10,272 nt of DNA from Rodentolepis nana (lineage: Eukaryota; Platyhelminthes; Cestoda; Cyclophyllidea; Hymenolepididae): positions 1 to 10,272 of the forward strand of contig UZAE01002117.1 in NCBI GenBank assembly GCA_900617975.1, written 5' to 3'. A program made the translations under genes and the position numbers. Of the stretch, positions 9,681-10,272 are shown piece after piece (position 1 is the first letter of the stretch; the number at the start of each line of letters is the position of its first letter). The notes under the pieces are model-generated. The model had not been told where the DNA came from. It made no database searches and saw nothing but the letters and a program-made list of their open reading frames with translations.

Positions 9681-10013
9681 GGGGATGTGCGATAGACTTA
9701 CCTCCACGTGGTGCACCCTAGGCAACGTATACTCATACGGCAAAAAAGTCTATTAACCGGCAGTTGACTTCTGACTTCAAAATACCATGGCACGACTGCT
9801 TGTCATATTCGACCGCTTCCACAGTACTCATCTTACCCTTTTCTCTGCCTCTGTGTCTGTCCGCCTCTTTTACATCTGTGAATCGCTCTTCTGTTCCCCA
9901 CCCCTCGACTTTCTGCTACTGTGACGAACCTTCCCTCTGTGAAGCCCGAAATCAATTAAAGGGCTAATGATAGCTATCAAAACGCCTGCCATTTGAAATA
10001 AATAAATAAATAA
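9681..10013 (+). mobile_element. SINE-like retroelement, copy C, complete with tail
   Basis: The most complete copy of the family, 333 bp, with both ends fixed by a perfect 15-bp target-site duplication. It begins GGGGATGTGCGATAGAC and runs through the CCACGTGGTGCACC double palindrome (about 9703-9716). A diverged pyrimidine-rich middle follows. It ends with TGCCATTTGA and an (AAAT)n tail at about 9995-10013. A direct A/T-repeat tail and long target duplications are features of short interspersed elements moved by a partner LINE. It has no open frame of its own beyond a short one (to 9967) that copy A lacks. Only a weak B-box-like TTCGA (about 9806-9817) is visible, so a tRNA origin is not shown. 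It could also be the 3' fragment of a longer LINE, but three copies sharing the same head argue for a defined short element. Confidence 0.85.
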
Positions 10014-10028
10014 ATTTTAACGCAAATT
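10014..10028 (+). repeat. Target-site duplication, right copy
   Basis: Exact repeat of 9666-9680, directly after the (AAAT)n tail of copy C. Confidence 0.85.
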
Positions 10029-10272
10029 CTGAGGTAAACGAACTTTGGGGTGTAAATTTTCAAGTCTATATTAGTTTGTATGTCCGCAACCGCCAATAAA
10101 GAAGAAAAGGGATTCAAATACATTTTAGGATAAGATCATTAGGACATCTCTATACTGATGACTCGAGGACTATGAATATTTTGCATGCTTAGATTGAAGC
10201 AAAAACCATCAAGACCTACTATACAAAACTCAAAGTCGAAATGAAGTAACAAGTGGCTAAGAAACTGCTGAT
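10029..10272. other. Window end, nothing recognised
   Basis: Short AT-rich stretch after copy C with no gene, RNA or repeat that I can support. Confidence 0.5.

Noticed and set aside
1..10028. Repeats as LTRs or terminal inverted repeats of one large element enclosing the gene
   Set aside because: Copies A/B and C are inverted to each other, but each has its own tail, and copy C has its own 15-bp target duplication. They are independent insertions, not ends of one transposon.
1..10272. Bacterial-type systems (operons, CRISPR, phage, toxin-antitoxin)
   Set aside because: No operon layout, no ribosome binding sites, no spaced direct repeats; the only confident gene has spliceosomal introns.

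Overview
The window looks like eukaryotic, animal-type genomic DNA. It is AT-rich, and its one clear protein gene is broken by nine GT-AG introns of 65-160 bases. Most of these introns are 65-77 bases, and copies of a dispersed retroelement lie on both sides. The compact introns, the style of the transporter protein and the repeat content suggest a parasitic flatworm, most likely a tapeworm. That assignment is inference and cannot be proven from the sequence.

Layout: (1) Positions 1-1350 hold two copies of a ~310-330 bp SINE-like repeat on the minus strand, separated by ~0.7 kb with nothing recognisable. (2) Positions 1555-2123, minus strand, contain three overlapping, mutually frameshifted open segments that look like a decayed or very small-intron coding remnant of unknown identity. 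(3) Positions 2143-4560 are AT-rich with no supportable gene. (4) Positions 4590-4860 look like a promoter and 5' leader: a palindrome, E-boxes, inverted CCAAT motifs, a TATA box and an acceptor-like AG. (5) Positions 4890-7391, plus strand, are a complete 10-exon gene for a 580-residue SLC13-family transporter (Na+/di- and tricarboxylate, INDY/NaDC/NaCT-like). (6) Positions 7392-7670 are the probable 3' UTR. (7) Positions 7670-9665 are AT-rich with only a TA microsatellite and a small GC-rich patch. (8) Positions 9681-10013 are a third repeat copy on the plus strand, with an (AAAT)n tail and a perfect 15-bp target-site duplication. The duplication shows that the family moves by target-primed reverse transcription.

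The transporter is the only gene with a confident function. It would sit in the plasma membrane (in a tapeworm, plausibly the tegument or another uptake surface) and import carboxylates such as succinate or citrate. Both of its substrate-binding SNT motifs are altered (SNA and ANA), so its specificity may differ from the classical members. I saw no bacterial-type, CRISPR, phage or defence system. The points most worth a second look are the altered motifs, the microexon and tandem splice sites between exons 3 and 6, the SINE family, and the unidentified minus-strand remnant.
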